Of a stretch of DNA of 64,000 nucleotides, positions 1-9,379 are shown piece by piece (within the stretch, counting starts at the first letter, position 1; every line of letters starts with the position of its first letter). Source of the stretch: JANQRX01 sp963663975. GTDB taxonomy: Bacteria > Pseudomonadota > Alphaproteobacteria > Rhizobiales > Kaistiaceae. The DNA lies in assembly GCA_963663975.2 (NCBI GenBank), contig CAXXRA010000015.1, positions 1,178,001 through 1,242,000 of the forward strand, in the 5' to 3' direction. A program made the translations under genes and the position numbers. The notes below the pieces were generated by a model. The model was given only the letters and a program-made list of their open reading frames with translations. It was not told the origin of the DNA and did not search any database.

Positions 1-458
1 TCTACATGATGTTCCAGAGCGTTCGGCTGCTCGACACCCAAATCGCCATCATCCTGACCTACAGCGTGGTCAACCTGCCGATTGTCGTGTGGCTGATGTA
101 CGATTTCTTCACCTCGATCCCGATCGACCTGGAGGAGAGCGCCCAACTCGACGGCGCGACCCGCATCACCACCTTCCGCGAGATCGTGCTGCCGCTGTCG
201 AAGGCGGGCCTGGCGGCGACGACGCTGCTGGTGATGATCTTTTCCTGGAACGAATATTTGCTTGCGCTGTTCCTCTCCACCTCGCGGGCGCAGACCATGC
301 CGATCCTGGTGGCGGCGATGAATGCCGGCGAGCGTGGCATCCTGTGGTGGTCGATGTCGGTGGTGATCATCGTGATGATCATTCCGGTGGTTCTGATGGC
401 GTTGGTCCTGCAACGGTTTATTGCCAAGGGGGTCCTACTTGGGGCGGTGAAGGGATGA
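1..458 (+). CDS. ABC transporter permease, carbohydrate type (C-terminal part)
   Basis: This is the 3' end of an inner-membrane permease of the MalG/UgpE kind; the start lies before the window. The visible part has alternating hydrophobic segments and a clear EAA loop (EESAQLDGATR, then LPLSKAGL), the cytoplasmic loop that docks on the ATPase. The stop codon overlaps the ATG of the following ATPase gene (ATGA), so the two are translationally coupled in one operon. The substrate cannot be read from this fragment; sugars, polyols or glycerol-3-phosphate-like compounds are usual for the family. Confidence 0.9.
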   Translation, partial: YMMFQSVRLLDTQIAIILTYSVVNLPIVVWLMYDFFTSIPIDLEESAQLDGATRITTFREIVLPLSKAGLAATTLLVMIFSWNEYLLALFLSTSRAQTMPILVAAMNAGERGILWWSMSVVIIVMIIPVVLMALVLQRFIAKGVLLGAVKG

Positions 459-1579
459 ACGGCAAGCAAGAAGCAAACGGCGGCGAGCGCACCGCCGGAG
501 CCGCTGCAAAACGGCTCTCGATCCGCGACCTCAACAAGTCGTTCGGGGCGGTTCACGTGGTCAAGGATCTCAATCTCGACGTGGAGCCGGGCGAGTTTCT
601 GGTTCTGCTGGGGCCCTCGGGGTGCGGCAAGACGACCGCGCTCAGGATGATCGCGGGGCTGGAGGAGGCCGACAGCGGCTCGATCCATATCGGCGACACC
701 GACGTCACCCGCATCCTGCCGAAGTACCGGGACGTCGCCATGGTGTTCCAATCCTACGCGCTCTACCCCCACAAGACGGTGGCGGACAATATCGGCTTCC
801 CGCTCAAGGTTCGCGGCGTGGCCGAGGCCGCGCGCGCCGAAGCGGTTCGCGACGCCGCCGCGCAGGTCCAAATGGAGACGCTGCTGGAACGCTATCCGCG
901 GCAATTGTCGGGCGGGCAACGCCAGCGCGTGGCGCTTGCCCGGGCGATCATTCGCCGTCCGGCGGCGTTCCTGATGGACGAGCCGCTGTCCAACCTCGAC
1001 GCCAAACTGCGCGGATACATGCGGGCCGAGCTCAAGCACATGCAGCACGAGCTGGGCGTCACCACGATCTACGTCACCCATGACCAGATCGAAGCGATGA
1101 CGCTCGCCAACCGGGTCGCGATCATCGACCAGGGCGTGCTGCAGCAACTGGGAACGCCGCGCGACGTCTACGGCAACCCGGCCAATCTGTTCGTCGCCGG
1201 CTTCATGGGTTCACCGCCGATGAACCTCGTCGAGGGCGCGATTCAAAACGACCGCTTCCAGTCCCAGGGCGTGGATATTCCTTTGTCCGGTCAGGATTTC
1301 GCAGGGGCTGCGACCCTGGGGTTCCGGCCGGAGGATGCCAAGGTCGTTGGTGCCGGAGAAGGTCTGTTCGACGGACGCGTCTACACCGCCGAACTGACGG
1401 GCGAACAGACCCTGGTCACCATCCGGATGGGCGAGGCGACGATGTCGATCAAGATGCCCAAGGGCTACGACGTCGATTTCGACAGCGAAGTGGGCGTTCG
1501 CTTCGGTTCCGAGCAGGGGTTTCTGTTCGACACCCAAACCGGGGGGCGCATCGAGGCGCGGGTGGTGGCGGCGAGCTGA
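455..1579 (+). CDS. ugpC: ABC transporter ATP-binding protein, MalK/UgpC type
   Basis: 374-residue ATPase that powers the importer whose permease lies directly upstream. Walker A (GPSGCGKTT, about residues 53-61), the signature LSGGQRQR, Walker B (FLMDEPLSNLD) and the H-loop (YVTHDQIEAM) are all present. A C-terminal regulatory MOP/TOBE-type domain follows, as in MalK and UgpC, and the length fits that group. I chose the ATG at 455 because it overlaps the permease stop and matches the usual N-terminus; an in-frame extension upstream only reads through the permease gene. The ugpC symbol is by family only and the substrate is unknown. Confidence 0.9.
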   Translation: MNGKQEANGGERTAGAAAKRLSIRDLNKSFGAVHVVKDLNLDVEPGEFLVLLGPSGCGKTTALRMIAGLEEADSGSIHIGDTDVTRILPKYRDVAMVFQSYALYPHKTVADNIGFPLKVRGVAEAARAEAVRDAAAQVQMETLLERYPRQLSGGQRQRVALARAIIRRPAAFLMDEPLSNLDAKLRGYMRAELKHMQHELGVTTIYVTHDQIEAMTLANRVAIIDQGVLQQLGTPRDVYGNPANLFVAGFMGSPPMNLVEGAIQNDRFQSQGVDIPLSGQDFAGAATLGFRPEDAKVVGAGEGLFDGRVYTAELTGEQTLVTIRMGEATMSIKMPKGYDVDFDSEVGVRFGSEQGFLFDTQTGGRIEARVVAAS

Positions 1580-1645
1580 TCACGACGCCCAAGCGTGGTT
1601 CGTGGGCTTGGGATGCGATCACCCAAGCGGCGGGAGGGGTGACGG

Positions 1646-2524
1646 ATGTACACCAAGGAGGCCGTTCGCCGTCTCGGCGTGTCGGAGTCCGATCTGACGG
1701 ACGCTCAACGCGACGCGCTCGACAAGGATGGTTTCTTCATCGTCGAAGGCGCCTATTCCGCTGACGCGTGCGCCGAAATGGCGGCCGAATTCGATCGCCT
1801 GCGGGATATCGAAGGGGATCGCGGCGGCCACGAGGTCCACATCGAACCCGGTGCTCCGAGGATCTCCGATATTTTCAACAAAACCGCCGCCTATGACCCA
1901 TGCCTGACCTGCAAGCCGATGTTGGCGGCCTGCCACTACATGCTCGGCGAATTCAAGATCCACGGCGCCAATTTGCGCGAACCGTCGAAAGGCAAGGGGC
2001 ACCAGGATATCCACGCCGACGTGCCGAAGAAATTCGCCGACGACTGGTGGGTCTGCAACGGGTTGTGTCTGTTTGACGATATGACCGCCGACAACGGCCC
2101 GACCCGGGTCATTCCCGGTTCTCATCTGTGGCCGTCGGTCAACGTGGCCAACGTCAATCGGGCCGACTGGGAACCGCCGGAGCTGACGGCCGAGGAGCGG
2201 GCTCTGATCCCCGACGATCTGGCCGCACGGCACGCGCAGGAAATTCGCGTCGAGGCGCCGGCGGGCTCGGTCATCATCACCAATTCGGCGCTGTGGCACG
2301 CCGGCACGGTCAACCAAAGCGGTGCTCGCCGACGGGTTCTGCACCTTTCCTACACAAGAAGAGATCTGCCGCAGCAGCTCTATCAGCGGGATTTCTTGAC
2401 CGGGGATCTATACCAGCGGCTTGGCCCCGAGCAGCGCTATCTGTTCGACATCGAGCCGCTGCCCGACACCGCCGCCGAGACCGGCCGTATGCCCAAGCGC
2501 GCCGGCTCCGACTGGTGGAAGTGA
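1646..2524 (+). CDS. Phytanoyl-CoA dioxygenase family oxygenase
   Basis: 292-residue protein of the PhyH family of Fe(II)/2-oxoglutarate oxygenases. The iron-binding facial triad is visible as HADVP (the HxD pair) near the middle and the distal His in LWHAGTVNQSG, followed by an Arg-rich stretch that usually binds 2-oxoglutarate. A strong Shine-Dalgarno (GGGAGGGG) precedes the ATG. It follows the ABC ATPase by 66 bp in the same direction, so it may oxidise the imported compound; PhyH homologues commonly accompany ABC importers in alphaproteobacteria. The substrate is unknown. The next gene is convergent. Confidence 0.85.
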   Translation: MYTKEAVRRLGVSESDLTDAQRDALDKDGFFIVEGAYSADACAEMAAEFDRLRDIEGDRGGHEVHIEPGAPRISDIFNKTAAYDPCLTCKPMLAACHYMLGEFKIHGANLREPSKGKGHQDIHADVPKKFADDWWVCNGLCLFDDMTADNGPTRVIPGSHLWPSVNVANVNRADWEPPELTAEERALIPDDLAARHAQEIRVEAPAGSVIITNSALWHAGTVNQSGARRRVLHLSYTRRDLPQQLYQRDFLTGDLYQRLGPEQRYLFDIEPLPDTAAETGRMPKRAGSDWWK

Positions 2525-2546
2525 CGAGGCGCCACCGCGCGGCTGC

Positions 2547-3524
2547 TCACGGTAGCAGCAGTATTTTCCCGATATGAGCGCCGCCTTCCATCAGGCGATG
2601 GGCGGCGGCGGCTTGCCCCAAGGGAAAGGTCGCGTGGACGACTGGCTTGAGCTTGCCGGCGGCGAACAGCGGCCACACTTCGGCCTCGAGGCTGGCGGCA
2701 ATGGCGCCCTTGAAGTCGACCGAACGCGGGCGCAGCGTTGATCCGGTCCAGGTCAATCGGCGGCGCATCAAGAGGCCCATATTGGCGGTGATCTTGGCGC
2801 CGCGCAAAAACGCGAGCTGAACCAGCCGGCCGTCGACGGCGAGCGAGTTGATGTTTCTCTGAACGTAGTCGCCGCCGACGATGTCGAGGATGACGTCGAC
2901 GCCCGCACCCTCGGTCGCGTGTCCGACCTCCGCCTCGAAATCCTGCTCACGGTAGTTGATGGTGACATCGGCCCCCAGCGCGGCGCAGGCCTCGGCCTTG
3001 TCCGCGCTGCCGACGGTGGTGATGACCCGGGCGCCTTTGGCCCTGGCCAGCTGGATGGCGGTCGTGCCGATGCCGCTCGATCCGCCGTGGACGAGCACGG
3101 TCTCGCCCGAACTCAGACCGCCGCGCTGGAACAGGTTCGACCACACCGTGAAATAGGTTTCCGGCAGGCCGCCGGCCTCGACAAGGCTGACGTTGTTCGG
3201 GATCGGCAGGCACTGCGGTTCCGGCGCGCGGCAATATTCGGCGTAACCGCCCGAGGCGACCAGGGCGCAAACCTCGTCGCCGACGGCAAACCGTTTGCAG
3301 TCGGAGCCCACCGCGGCAACCACGCCGGCCACTTCCAGGCCGGGCACGTCACCGGCGCCGGGCGGAGGTGCATAATTGCCCTGGCGCTGGAGGATATCGG
3401 GGCGGTTGATCCCGGCCGAGGCGACCTTGATCAGCACCTCGCCGGCACCGGGCTCAGGCGTCGCGGCATCGGCAATATGGAGATTGTCGGCAGGACCGAA
3501 TTCGCGAATATCGATCAGGCGCAT
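2547..3524 (-). CDS. NAD(P)H quinone oxidoreductase, zinc-free MDR family
   Basis: 325-residue medium-chain dehydrogenase/reductase of the quinone oxidoreductase (PIG3-like) group. The N-terminal GroES-like domain has GINRPDILQRQG and GAGDVPGLEVAG; the cofactor site is HGGSSGIGTTAIQLA. No structural zinc Cys cluster is seen, as expected for QORs. I prefer the Met at 3524 (MRLIDIREFG) to one seven codons upstream because it matches the usual start of the family. A full-length MITE lies just 5' of the gene and may have replaced its promoter. It converges on the PhyH gene with a 22-bp gap. Confidence 0.88.
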   Translation of the reverse strand: MRLIDIREFGPADNLHIADAATPEPGAGEVLIKVASAGINRPDILQRQGNYAPPPGAGDVPGLEVAGVVAAVGSDCKRFAVGDEVCALVASGGYAEYCRAPEPQCLPIPNNVSLVEAGGLPETYFTVWSNLFQRGGLSSGETVLVHGGSSGIGTTAIQLARAKGARVITTVGSADKAEACAALGADVTINYREQDFEAEVGHATEGAGVDVILDIVGGDYVQRNINSLAVDGRLVQLAFLRGAKITANMGLLMRRRLTWTGSTLRPRSVDFKGAIAASLEAEVWPLFAAGKLKPVVHATFPLGQAAAAHRLMEGGAHIGKILLLP

Positions 3525-3551
3525 GGATGTTGGGATATCGATCACGGGTTA

Positions 3552-3821
3552 GAGCCCTTTCAACCAGCTCGGAGTCAATTCTGTTTCACGATTGGCGAGG
3601 CGAACCAGCGTCGAAACGATCGACGGGCGATGCCTCCGCATCGTTCCAGATTGGTTCGGCGTTGGGCGCCCGCCAATCGATAAACCCGAAGGGACGGACT
3701 ATTTTGCGCCAATTCCGGCGCCAAGCCCCTCGACCGTATCCAGATACGCTCTTCGAGTCTTCACTTGATCTTGTCACAAAATCGCTCCGTCAGAATGGCT
3801 CAGAGTTGGTCGAAAGGGCTC
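3552..3821. mobile_element. MITE copy A (~270 bp, IS630-like, full length)
   Basis: A non-coding 270-bp element with terminal inverted repeats starting GAGCCCTTTCAACC at the left and GAGCCCTTTCGACC at the right (complement), flanked by a TA duplication (3550-3551 and 3822-3823). An internal inverted repeat (CGATTGGCG near the left, CGCCAATCG near the middle) would fold into a hairpin. A second full copy lies at 9111-9379 and remnants at four further junctions. TA duplication is the hallmark of IS630/Tc1-type transposition. No transposase is encoded, so it would need help in trans. Confidence 0.85.
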
Positions 3822-3906
3822 TAGCTGAATTTTCAGGACGTTGTCCATTCGGTCCTGTCGAGAGAAGCTGATGTCAGCCAACGTCAGTGATTCTCCGGAG
3901 GACCGA

Positions 3907-4813
3907 ATGGACGTTCACCAGAATGCCCATCTTACGCCGAAAGGTCGAGAGGCCATGGTTCGCGCCGTCATGGATGAGGCCATGACGAAGGCTCAGGCCG
4001 CACGCCGTTTCAAGACAACGGCCAAGACCGTCGCCAAGTGGTTGGGCCGGTTCCGCGCGGAGGGCATTGCCGGGCTTGCCGACCGGTCCTCCAGGCCCCA
4101 TTCCTCGCCAAGCCAAACGCCTTGGGCCACCGGCGAAGCGGTCGAGGTCTTGCGCCGGGCTCGTTGCACGCAGGACCACATCGCCCAGGAACTCGGCCTC
4201 AGCCGGGCGACCGTCAGCCGTATTCTCAAGCGGCGTGGCCTCAGCCTGTTGTCCGCCCTCGAGCCCAACCAGCCACGCCCGCGCTATGAGCGCGAAACGC
4301 CAGGCGAAATCATCCATATGGACATCAAGAAGCTCGGTCGCTTCAATCGTGTCGGCCATCGCATCACCGGCGATCGCAGGCGCCAGAGCAACCAGCGCCA
4401 TAACGGCACCGCGCCCGGTTGGGAGTATGTCCACGTCGCCATCGACGACCATTCCCGCATCGGCTTTGCCGACATCTTCCCGAACGAGAAAAAGGAAAGC
4501 GCCGTGGCCTTCCTCGAAGCCGCCGTAACCTACTTTGCCACCCTCGGCGTTACCATCACCCGCGTCATGACCGACAATGGATCATGCTACAGATCCAAGG
4601 CCTTCCGCGATGCCTGCCGAAGGCTCACCATCAAGCATATCCGCACCAAACCCTACACGCCCCAGACCAATGGCAAGGCCGAACGCTTCATCCAGACAAT
4701 GTTGCGAGAATGGGCCTACGCAACCGAATTCCACAACTCAGACCAGCGAAAAGCAGATCTGCCGAAATGGCAGCACCGCTACAACTGGCATCGACCCCAT
4801 GCCAGCCTCAATC
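3907..4813 (+). pseudogene. IS481 transposase, cut by IS21 insertion
   Basis: N-terminal 302 residues or so of a DDE transposase: helix-turn-helix region (AQAARRFKTTAKTVAKWLGR), a second HTH (QDHIAQELGLSRATVSRI), then an rve integrase core with IHMDIKKLGRF, VMTDNGSCY and a downstream NGKAERFIQ carrying the last acidic residue. GGAGG lies just before the ATG at 3907. The reading frame is cut in the C-terminal region at 4813; the missing tail is at 7315-7374. Copy 2 shows the intact form of 322 residues. Confidence 0.9.
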
Positions 4814-4960
4814 TGTCAAACGGCTTTCAATATTGACCCCCGATCGGCGTGCAAAATTGACTCCCCTGAGCGGCACGGCGGAGGTTGTCCCGGTAGTCAA
4901 TAGGGGGGGTACCTGTTGACCCACCGGGGCAACCGGGCCGCAGGCACGGCCGGCGGCGGC

Positions 4961-5689
4961 TCAGGAGCGGTTCTTGAAGCGCCAGCTCTCGTTGCCGGTC
5001 TCGATGATCTCGCAATGATGGGTGAGACGGTCGAGCAGGGCTGTGGTCATCTTGGGGTCGCCGAAGACGGATGGCCATTCGCCGAAGGCGAGGTTGGTGG
5101 TGATGACGATAGAGGTGCGCTCGTAGAGCCGGCTCATGAGGTGGAAGAGCAGCTGCCCGCCGGCCTGGGCGAAGGGCAGGTAGCCGAGTTCGTCGAGGAT
5201 GACGAAGTCGCGGCGTACAAGCTGATCTGCGGTGCGGCCCTGGCGTCCGGCGCGGAGCTCGGCCTCGAGGTGGTTGACCAGGTCGACGACGTTGTAGCAG
5301 CGGCCCCGGGCGCCCTTGCGGATGCAGGAGCGCGCGATGGCGACGGCGAGATGGGTCTTGCCGGTGCCGGTGCCGCCGACCAGCACGATGTTGCGCTTGC
5401 CCTCCAGGAAGCCGCCGCCGGCGAGCTCCTGGATCAGGGGCTCGTTGACTGGCGAGGCGGCGAAGTCGAAGTCGGCCAGCTCCTTGGCCGTTGGCAACCT
5501 GGCGGACGCCATCTGGTACTTGATCGAGCGCGCCGTCTTGTCGGCGATCTCGACCTGCAGCAGCGTACCGATGATCTGCTGCACCGGATGACGACGCTTG
5601 AGCCCGTCGGCAAGGATGTCGTCGTAGGCGGCGCGCATGCCCGCGAGCTTCAACGCCGTCATCATCGCCAGCACCTCATGACGCTCCAT
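4961..5689 (-). CDS. istB: IS21 helper ATPase IstB
   Basis: 242-residue AAA+ ATPase related to DnaC that helps IstA choose and join target DNA. Walker A (VGGTGTGKTHLAVA) and Walker B (FVILDELGYLPF) are present, followed by the sensor region ending SIVITTNLAFGEW. The start overlaps the end of istA by 14 bp, the usual istAB arrangement. Length and motifs are those of an intact family member. Confidence 0.93.
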   Translation of the reverse strand: MERHEVLAMMTALKLAGMRAAYDDILADGLKRRHPVQQIIGTLLQVEIADKTARSIKYQMASARLPTAKELADFDFAASPVNEPLIQELAGGGFLEGKRNIVLVGGTGTGKTHLAVAIARSCIRKGARGRCYNVVDLVNHLEAELRAGRQGRTADQLVRRDFVILDELGYLPFAQAGGQLLFHLMSRLYERTSIVITTNLAFGEWPSVFGDPKMTTALLDRLTHHCEIIETGNESWRFKNRS

Positions 5690-7199
5690 GACCGGCCTCC
5701 CTCAGGCGATCGTAGCGCTGACAGTCGGCCACCGGCCGGTGGCGAAGCTGCAGGCCCTCGGGCGTCGGGATGGTCGCCGGCGGTGCCGGCTGGCACTGCC
5801 GGGCGAGGATGTTGAGCACGACGTCGGCGCTGCAGGCGCCGCAGTCGAGCGCCTCGGCACAGGCCGCCTCGACCGCCTCCAGCCCGTCCTCCTGAACCGC
5901 CGCGAGGATCCTCACGAACTGCCTGTCACCGTCGTCGCAACCCGTCAGCCGGGCCCGTATGCGGCCGAGCGCGCCGGGCAGTTGCCAGCCCTTGAAGGGC
6001 GCGCCATTGCGCAGCGCGCCGGGCTTCCTCGTCAGGATCGGCACGTAGTGCCACGGATCGTAGGCGACCTGGCCGCGCCCGAAGCTGCGGGGATGCTCGG
6101 CGACGGTCTCGCCGTCCTGGCGGATGACGATCCGATCGGCGTAGGCCCGCACGTCGACCGGCCGCCCGACGGCACGGGCGGCGACGCTGTAGTGGTTGTT
6201 GTCGAAGCGCACCAGACAGGTCTTGGACACCGCCACCTCGGTGGCGTGGAAGCCGTCGAAGGGGCCGCGATAGGCCATCAAGAAGGGCCGCTCCTCCTCG
6301 AACACCTGCCACACCGTCTTGCTCTCGATCGTCGGATGCGGCCGCTTCTTGGCGTCCTCGATACACCGATCCATCAGCCACTCGTTGATCTCGACGTAGG
6401 AGCGGCCCCGCGGGATGGGCACGAACAGGCGGCCGCGGACGTCACCCACCTGCCTCTCGACCTGCCCCTTCTCCCAGCCCGCACCCGGAGTGCACGCCAC
6501 CGGCTCCACCAGATGGTGGGAGCACAGCTCCAGAAAGCGCCGATTGTAGGCGCGCTCCTTGCCGACGAAGACCATGCTCACCGCCGTCTTCATGTTGTCG
6601 TAGATGCCCCGCCGGCAGACCCCGCCGAAGAAGTGGAAGGCCCGTTCGTGCGCCTCGAACACCATCTCCTGGCTCTCGCGCGGGAAGATCTGAACCAGCT
6701 GCATGCGGCTGTAGCAGAGCCGCATGTGCGCCGCCTTCACCTTGGTCGTCACACCCGACAGGCGCGCGTACTCGTGGCTCCAGTCGAACTGGTAGGCCTC
6801 GCCGGGATCGAAGCTCAGCGGCACAAAACCCTGCGACGGCGACAACAGCCGCCACCGCCGACGCCAGGTCCTGGCGTAGCGGCGCACTGCGTCGTAGCCG
6901 CCGCCATAGCCCAGAGCCGCAAGGTCTTCATGAATCCGCAGCAGAGACAGCCGATCCCGGCGCGGCCTCTTCTCGTTGGCCTCCAGCTGGCGCTCGAGCT
7001 CATCCACCCACGGCCCAAGCTTCGGCATCGGCTGGATCTTGCGCTCGTAGCTGTACGAGGTCTCATCGCCCCGCACCACCTTGCGCACCGTGTTCTTCGA
7101 AACCCTCAAATCCCGGGCGATCTTCTTGATCGGAACGCCCCTCACCAGATGATCCCGACGTATCCGTGCGATCGTCTCCACAACCAGCATCTCCCCCAC
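5676..7199 (-). CDS. istA: IS21 transposase IstA
   Basis: 507-residue DDE transposase. The N-terminal helix-turn-helix (GVPIKKIARDLRVSKNTVRK) is followed by an rve core beginning at FDPGEAYQFDWSHEYARL and containing RGIYDNMKTAV and the acidic residue in GWEKGQVERQVGD, then the C-terminal beta-barrel region. It is the first gene of the istAB pair and appears complete. Confidence 0.93.
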   Translation of the reverse strand: MGEMLVVETIARIRRDHLVRGVPIKKIARDLRVSKNTVRKVVRGDETSYSYERKIQPMPKLGPWVDELERQLEANEKRPRRDRLSLLRIHEDLAALGYGGGYDAVRRYARTWRRRWRLLSPSQGFVPLSFDPGEAYQFDWSHEYARLSGVTTKVKAAHMRLCYSRMQLVQIFPRESQEMVFEAHERAFHFFGGVCRRGIYDNMKTAVSMVFVGKERAYNRRFLELCSHHLVEPVACTPGAGWEKGQVERQVGDVRGRLFVPIPRGRSYVEINEWLMDRCIEDAKKRPHPTIESKTVWQVFEEERPFLMAYRGPFDGFHATEVAVSKTCLVRFDNNHYSVAARAVGRPVDVRAYADRIVIRQDGETVAEHPRSFGRGQVAYDPWHYVPILTRKPGALRNGAPFKGWQLPGALGRIRARLTGCDDGDRQFVRILAAVQEDGLEAVEAACAEALDCGACSADVVLNILARQCQPAPPATIPTPEGLQLRHRPVADCQRYDRLREAGHGAS

Positions 7200-7400
7200 C
7201 TCGTCTGTCCAAACAACGAGGTGTGTTAAAAATCACAAAACCAGGGGGGTCAATTTTGGACGCCGATTACCCCACCAAGGGGGTCAATATTCCACGCCGA
7301 TCAACACCTCAATCGACAAACACCAATCAGCCGACTCGGCCTGAACCGGGACAACCTGTTGAAGCTTCACATCTAGCTCGCGCGTATGTCAAAGTCGGTT

Positions 7401-9104
7401 TCAGCCGCTTTCGCCGGGTCCTTCCGGCGCCACGGATACATCGAGCAGCACCTGCCGCCGCTCAGACCGGATCACCTCGACCGCCTCGGCCAGCGCCGGT
7501 TTCAAATCACCATAGGTTTCGACCCTCCGGGTCCAGGTGCGGCTGGCGCCGGCGACGGCGCAGAAATCGGGCATCGGCCCGAGATCGGTCAGCGGCACGG
7601 TCGTGGACCTGGCCGCGGCGCCGTCGGGATAGGCGGCAAGCGCCTCTGCGCGCACCGCGTCCCAGCCGCCATTGTTGGCGACGATCGTCAGCACCGGCAG
7701 CGCGTGCGCCTCGGCGATCTGATGGCACACGACCGGATTGGCGAACATGTAGCCGCCATCGCCGACCACGGCGACGACCAGCCGCTCGCGGTCCGCCATT
7801 TGCGCCCCCAACGCGGCCGGCAGGCACCAGCCAAGGCCGCCGGCCTGGGTGTTGCCGAAAAACCGGTTGGGACCGGCGAGCGTGTAGAAGGAAGCCGGCG
7901 CGCCGCGCTCGTTGAACACGATCCCGTCGGCGCCGAGAACATCGGAAACACTTCCGGCAATGTGAGCCTTGGTGATGCGACCGCCGGCACCGGCACCGCC
8001 GATCTCGGTCATGCCGGCGCGGAACTCGTCGTGCCTGCGCCGGATCGCCGCCGCGCGAGTCCCGGTGTCGGGCGCCAGCCGGTCCAGGGCCTGGCCGAGC
8101 GCCTCGATCGATGCCGCCGCATTACCGGCGATCGCCGTCGTGGTGCGGTAGGAGCGCACCGGCATGCGCCCGAACAGGGGTTCGGGGCCGATATGGACGA
8201 CATGGGCGTGCGGCGACGGGCGGCCATGGTGTTCGATCCAGGCCACGCCCGCATCGACCACCACCACCACATCCGCCGCCGGCAGATAAGTTGCGAGGTC
8301 GGGGCCGACCAGCATCGGGTGGTCGCTGGCGACCACATTGCGGGTGACGAAGACTTCGGCGATCGCGATGGCGTGGCGCTCGGCCAGGCCTGAGACGGCG
8401 CGCGACAGCCGCCCGCCATGGTCGCCGCGCTGGACGATGATCAACGGGTTGTCGGCGGCGGCCAGGCTTTGGGCGGTTTCTTCGATCGCCGCAGGGTCGG
8501 GACGGGATGGTGCCGCGGGCACCTGGATCGGTCGCCAATCGTCACGCGCCGGCGTCAATTCCGCCAGCGGCTCGGCCGGCAGCGACAGGTAGACCGCGCC
8601 CGGCGGCTCGCTGCCGGCAATGGCGCAGGCGCGCGACACCAGATCGGCGGCGTTTTCGCCATATCTGAGTTCGTAGTTCCATTTGACCAGCTCCCGCACC
8701 ATTGCGGTCTGGTCGAACTGTTCCTGCCCGTACTGGATCGGTGAGCGGCGCGCGCCCATCCGGTCGTGCTCGGTCAATGGCGTGCGCCCGGAGAACATGA
8801 TGATCGGGATATCGTCGGCGTGGGCGTTGATGAGGCCCATGACGGAGTTGGCCAGCCCGACATTGGTGTGGACCATCACCGCCTGGGCCCGGCCGGTGGC
8901 GAGATAGTGGCCATGTGCCATCGACACTGCGGCGTTCTCGTGCGCCGCCAGGATCGGCTCGGGCGCCGCCCCGCTCGCCCCTTCGGCGGCATAGGCCTCG
9001 ATGATGGCGTTGAAATCGGTGCCGGAATTGACGAACACATGGTCGACGCCGTTCGCCTTGAGGCTTTTCAGGATGGCTGCGGCGGCGCTGATGGACTTCG
9101 TCAT
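7401..9104 (-). CDS. ThDP-dependent enzyme, benzoylformate-decarboxylase-like
   Basis: 567-residue thiamine-diphosphate enzyme with the usual three domains. The catalytic Glu is in AAHENAAV (residue 56). VHTNVGLANSVMG follows, with a His (about residue 79) where benzoylformate decarboxylase has its catalytic His70 and acetolactate synthases have a Gly/Pro-rich loop. The ThDP motif runs from GDGGYMF to VANNGGW near the C-terminus. It is the last gene of a minus-strand run (OsmC, aldehyde dehydrogenase, TRAP DctPQM), with MITE B between it and dctM. A decarboxylase acting on a 2-oxo acid taken up by the TRAP system, with the aldehyde passed to the aldehyde dehydrogenase, is my inference. An ALS-like or oxalyl-CoA-like role is not excluded. 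Confidence 0.75.
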   Translation of the reverse strand: MTKSISAAAAILKSLKANGVDHVFVNSGTDFNAIIEAYAAEGASGAAPEPILAAHENAAVSMAHGHYLATGRAQAVMVHTNVGLANSVMGLINAHADDIPIIMFSGRTPLTEHDRMGARRSPIQYGQEQFDQTAMVRELVKWNYELRYGENAADLVSRACAIAGSEPPGAVYLSLPAEPLAELTPARDDWRPIQVPAAPSRPDPAAIEETAQSLAAADNPLIIVQRGDHGGRLSRAVSGLAERHAIAIAEVFVTRNVVASDHPMLVGPDLATYLPAADVVVVVDAGVAWIEHHGRPSPHAHVVHIGPEPLFGRMPVRSYRTTTAIAGNAAASIEALGQALDRLAPDTGTRAAAIRRRHDEFRAGMTEIGGAGAGGRITKAHIAGSVSDVLGADGIVFNERGAPASFYTLAGPNRFFGNTQAGGLGWCLPAALGAQMADRERLVVAVVGDGGYMFANPVVCHQIAEAHALPVLTIVANNGGWDAVRAEALAAYPDGAAARSTTVPLTDLGPMPDFCAVAGASRTWTRRVETYGDLKPALAEAVEVIRSERRQVLLDVSVAPEGPGESG

Positions 9105-9110
9105 CGACTA

Positions 9111-9379
9111 GAGTCCTTTTTACCAACTCCGGGTCAATTCTGTTTTCGATTGGCGAGGTGATCCGGCGTCGAAACGATCGATTGAGCGATGCTCCCGCAT
9201 CGGTCGAGATCGGATCGGCGTTGGTCGCCCGCCAATCGAAAACCCGAAGGGACGGGCGATCTTGCACCAATTCCTGCGCCTCGGCTCTCGACCGTATCCG
9301 GATACGCTCCCCGAGCCTCCGCTTGATCTTGTCACAAAATCGCTCCGTCAGAATGGCCCTGAGTTGGTAAAAAGGACTC
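9111..9379. mobile_element. MITE copy B (269 bp, full length)
   Basis: Second full copy of the element at 3552-3821, with ends GAGTCCTTTTTACCAACTC (both sides, with small differences) and TA duplicated at 9109-9110 and 9380-9381. The pre-insertion site reads C-TA-G. The TAG stop of dctM uses the right-hand TA, and the ThDP gene starts just beyond the left end, so the MITE fills the junction between two operon genes without breaking either. Confidence 0.87.

Larger units (their letters stand above)
4814..7306 (-). mobile_element. IS21-family element (2493 bp)
   Basis: Contains istA and istB on the minus strand. Ends are TGTCAAACGGC at the left and TGTTGATCGGC (complement) at the right, each followed by a repeated block containing ATTGACCCC and AAAATTGAC, the multiple end repeats typical of IS21. 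It is flanked by an 8-bp target duplication CCTCAATC (4806-4813 and 7307-7314), so it inserted cleanly into the IS481 transposase. Both genes are intact, so the element could be active. Confidence 0.92.
3826..7371 (+). mobile_element. IS481-family element, copy 1, interrupted by IS21
   Basis: Ends match copy 2 at 22762-23808. The right end reads GAAGCTTCACA; the left end has lost the first two bases of the terminal TGTG. It is flanked by a 6-bp direct repeat TCTAGC (3820-3825 and 7372-7377), which lies at the end of MITE A. Removing the IS21 insertion and one copy of its target repeat leaves 1045 bp, two bases short of copy 2. Target sites of the form NCTAGN are known for IS481 of Bordetella pertussis. 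Confidence 0.9.

Noticed and set aside
5688..7229. 513-codon plus-strand frame across istA
   Set aside because: Antisense shadow of the IS21 transposase; composition is Pro/Arg/His-rich without a family.
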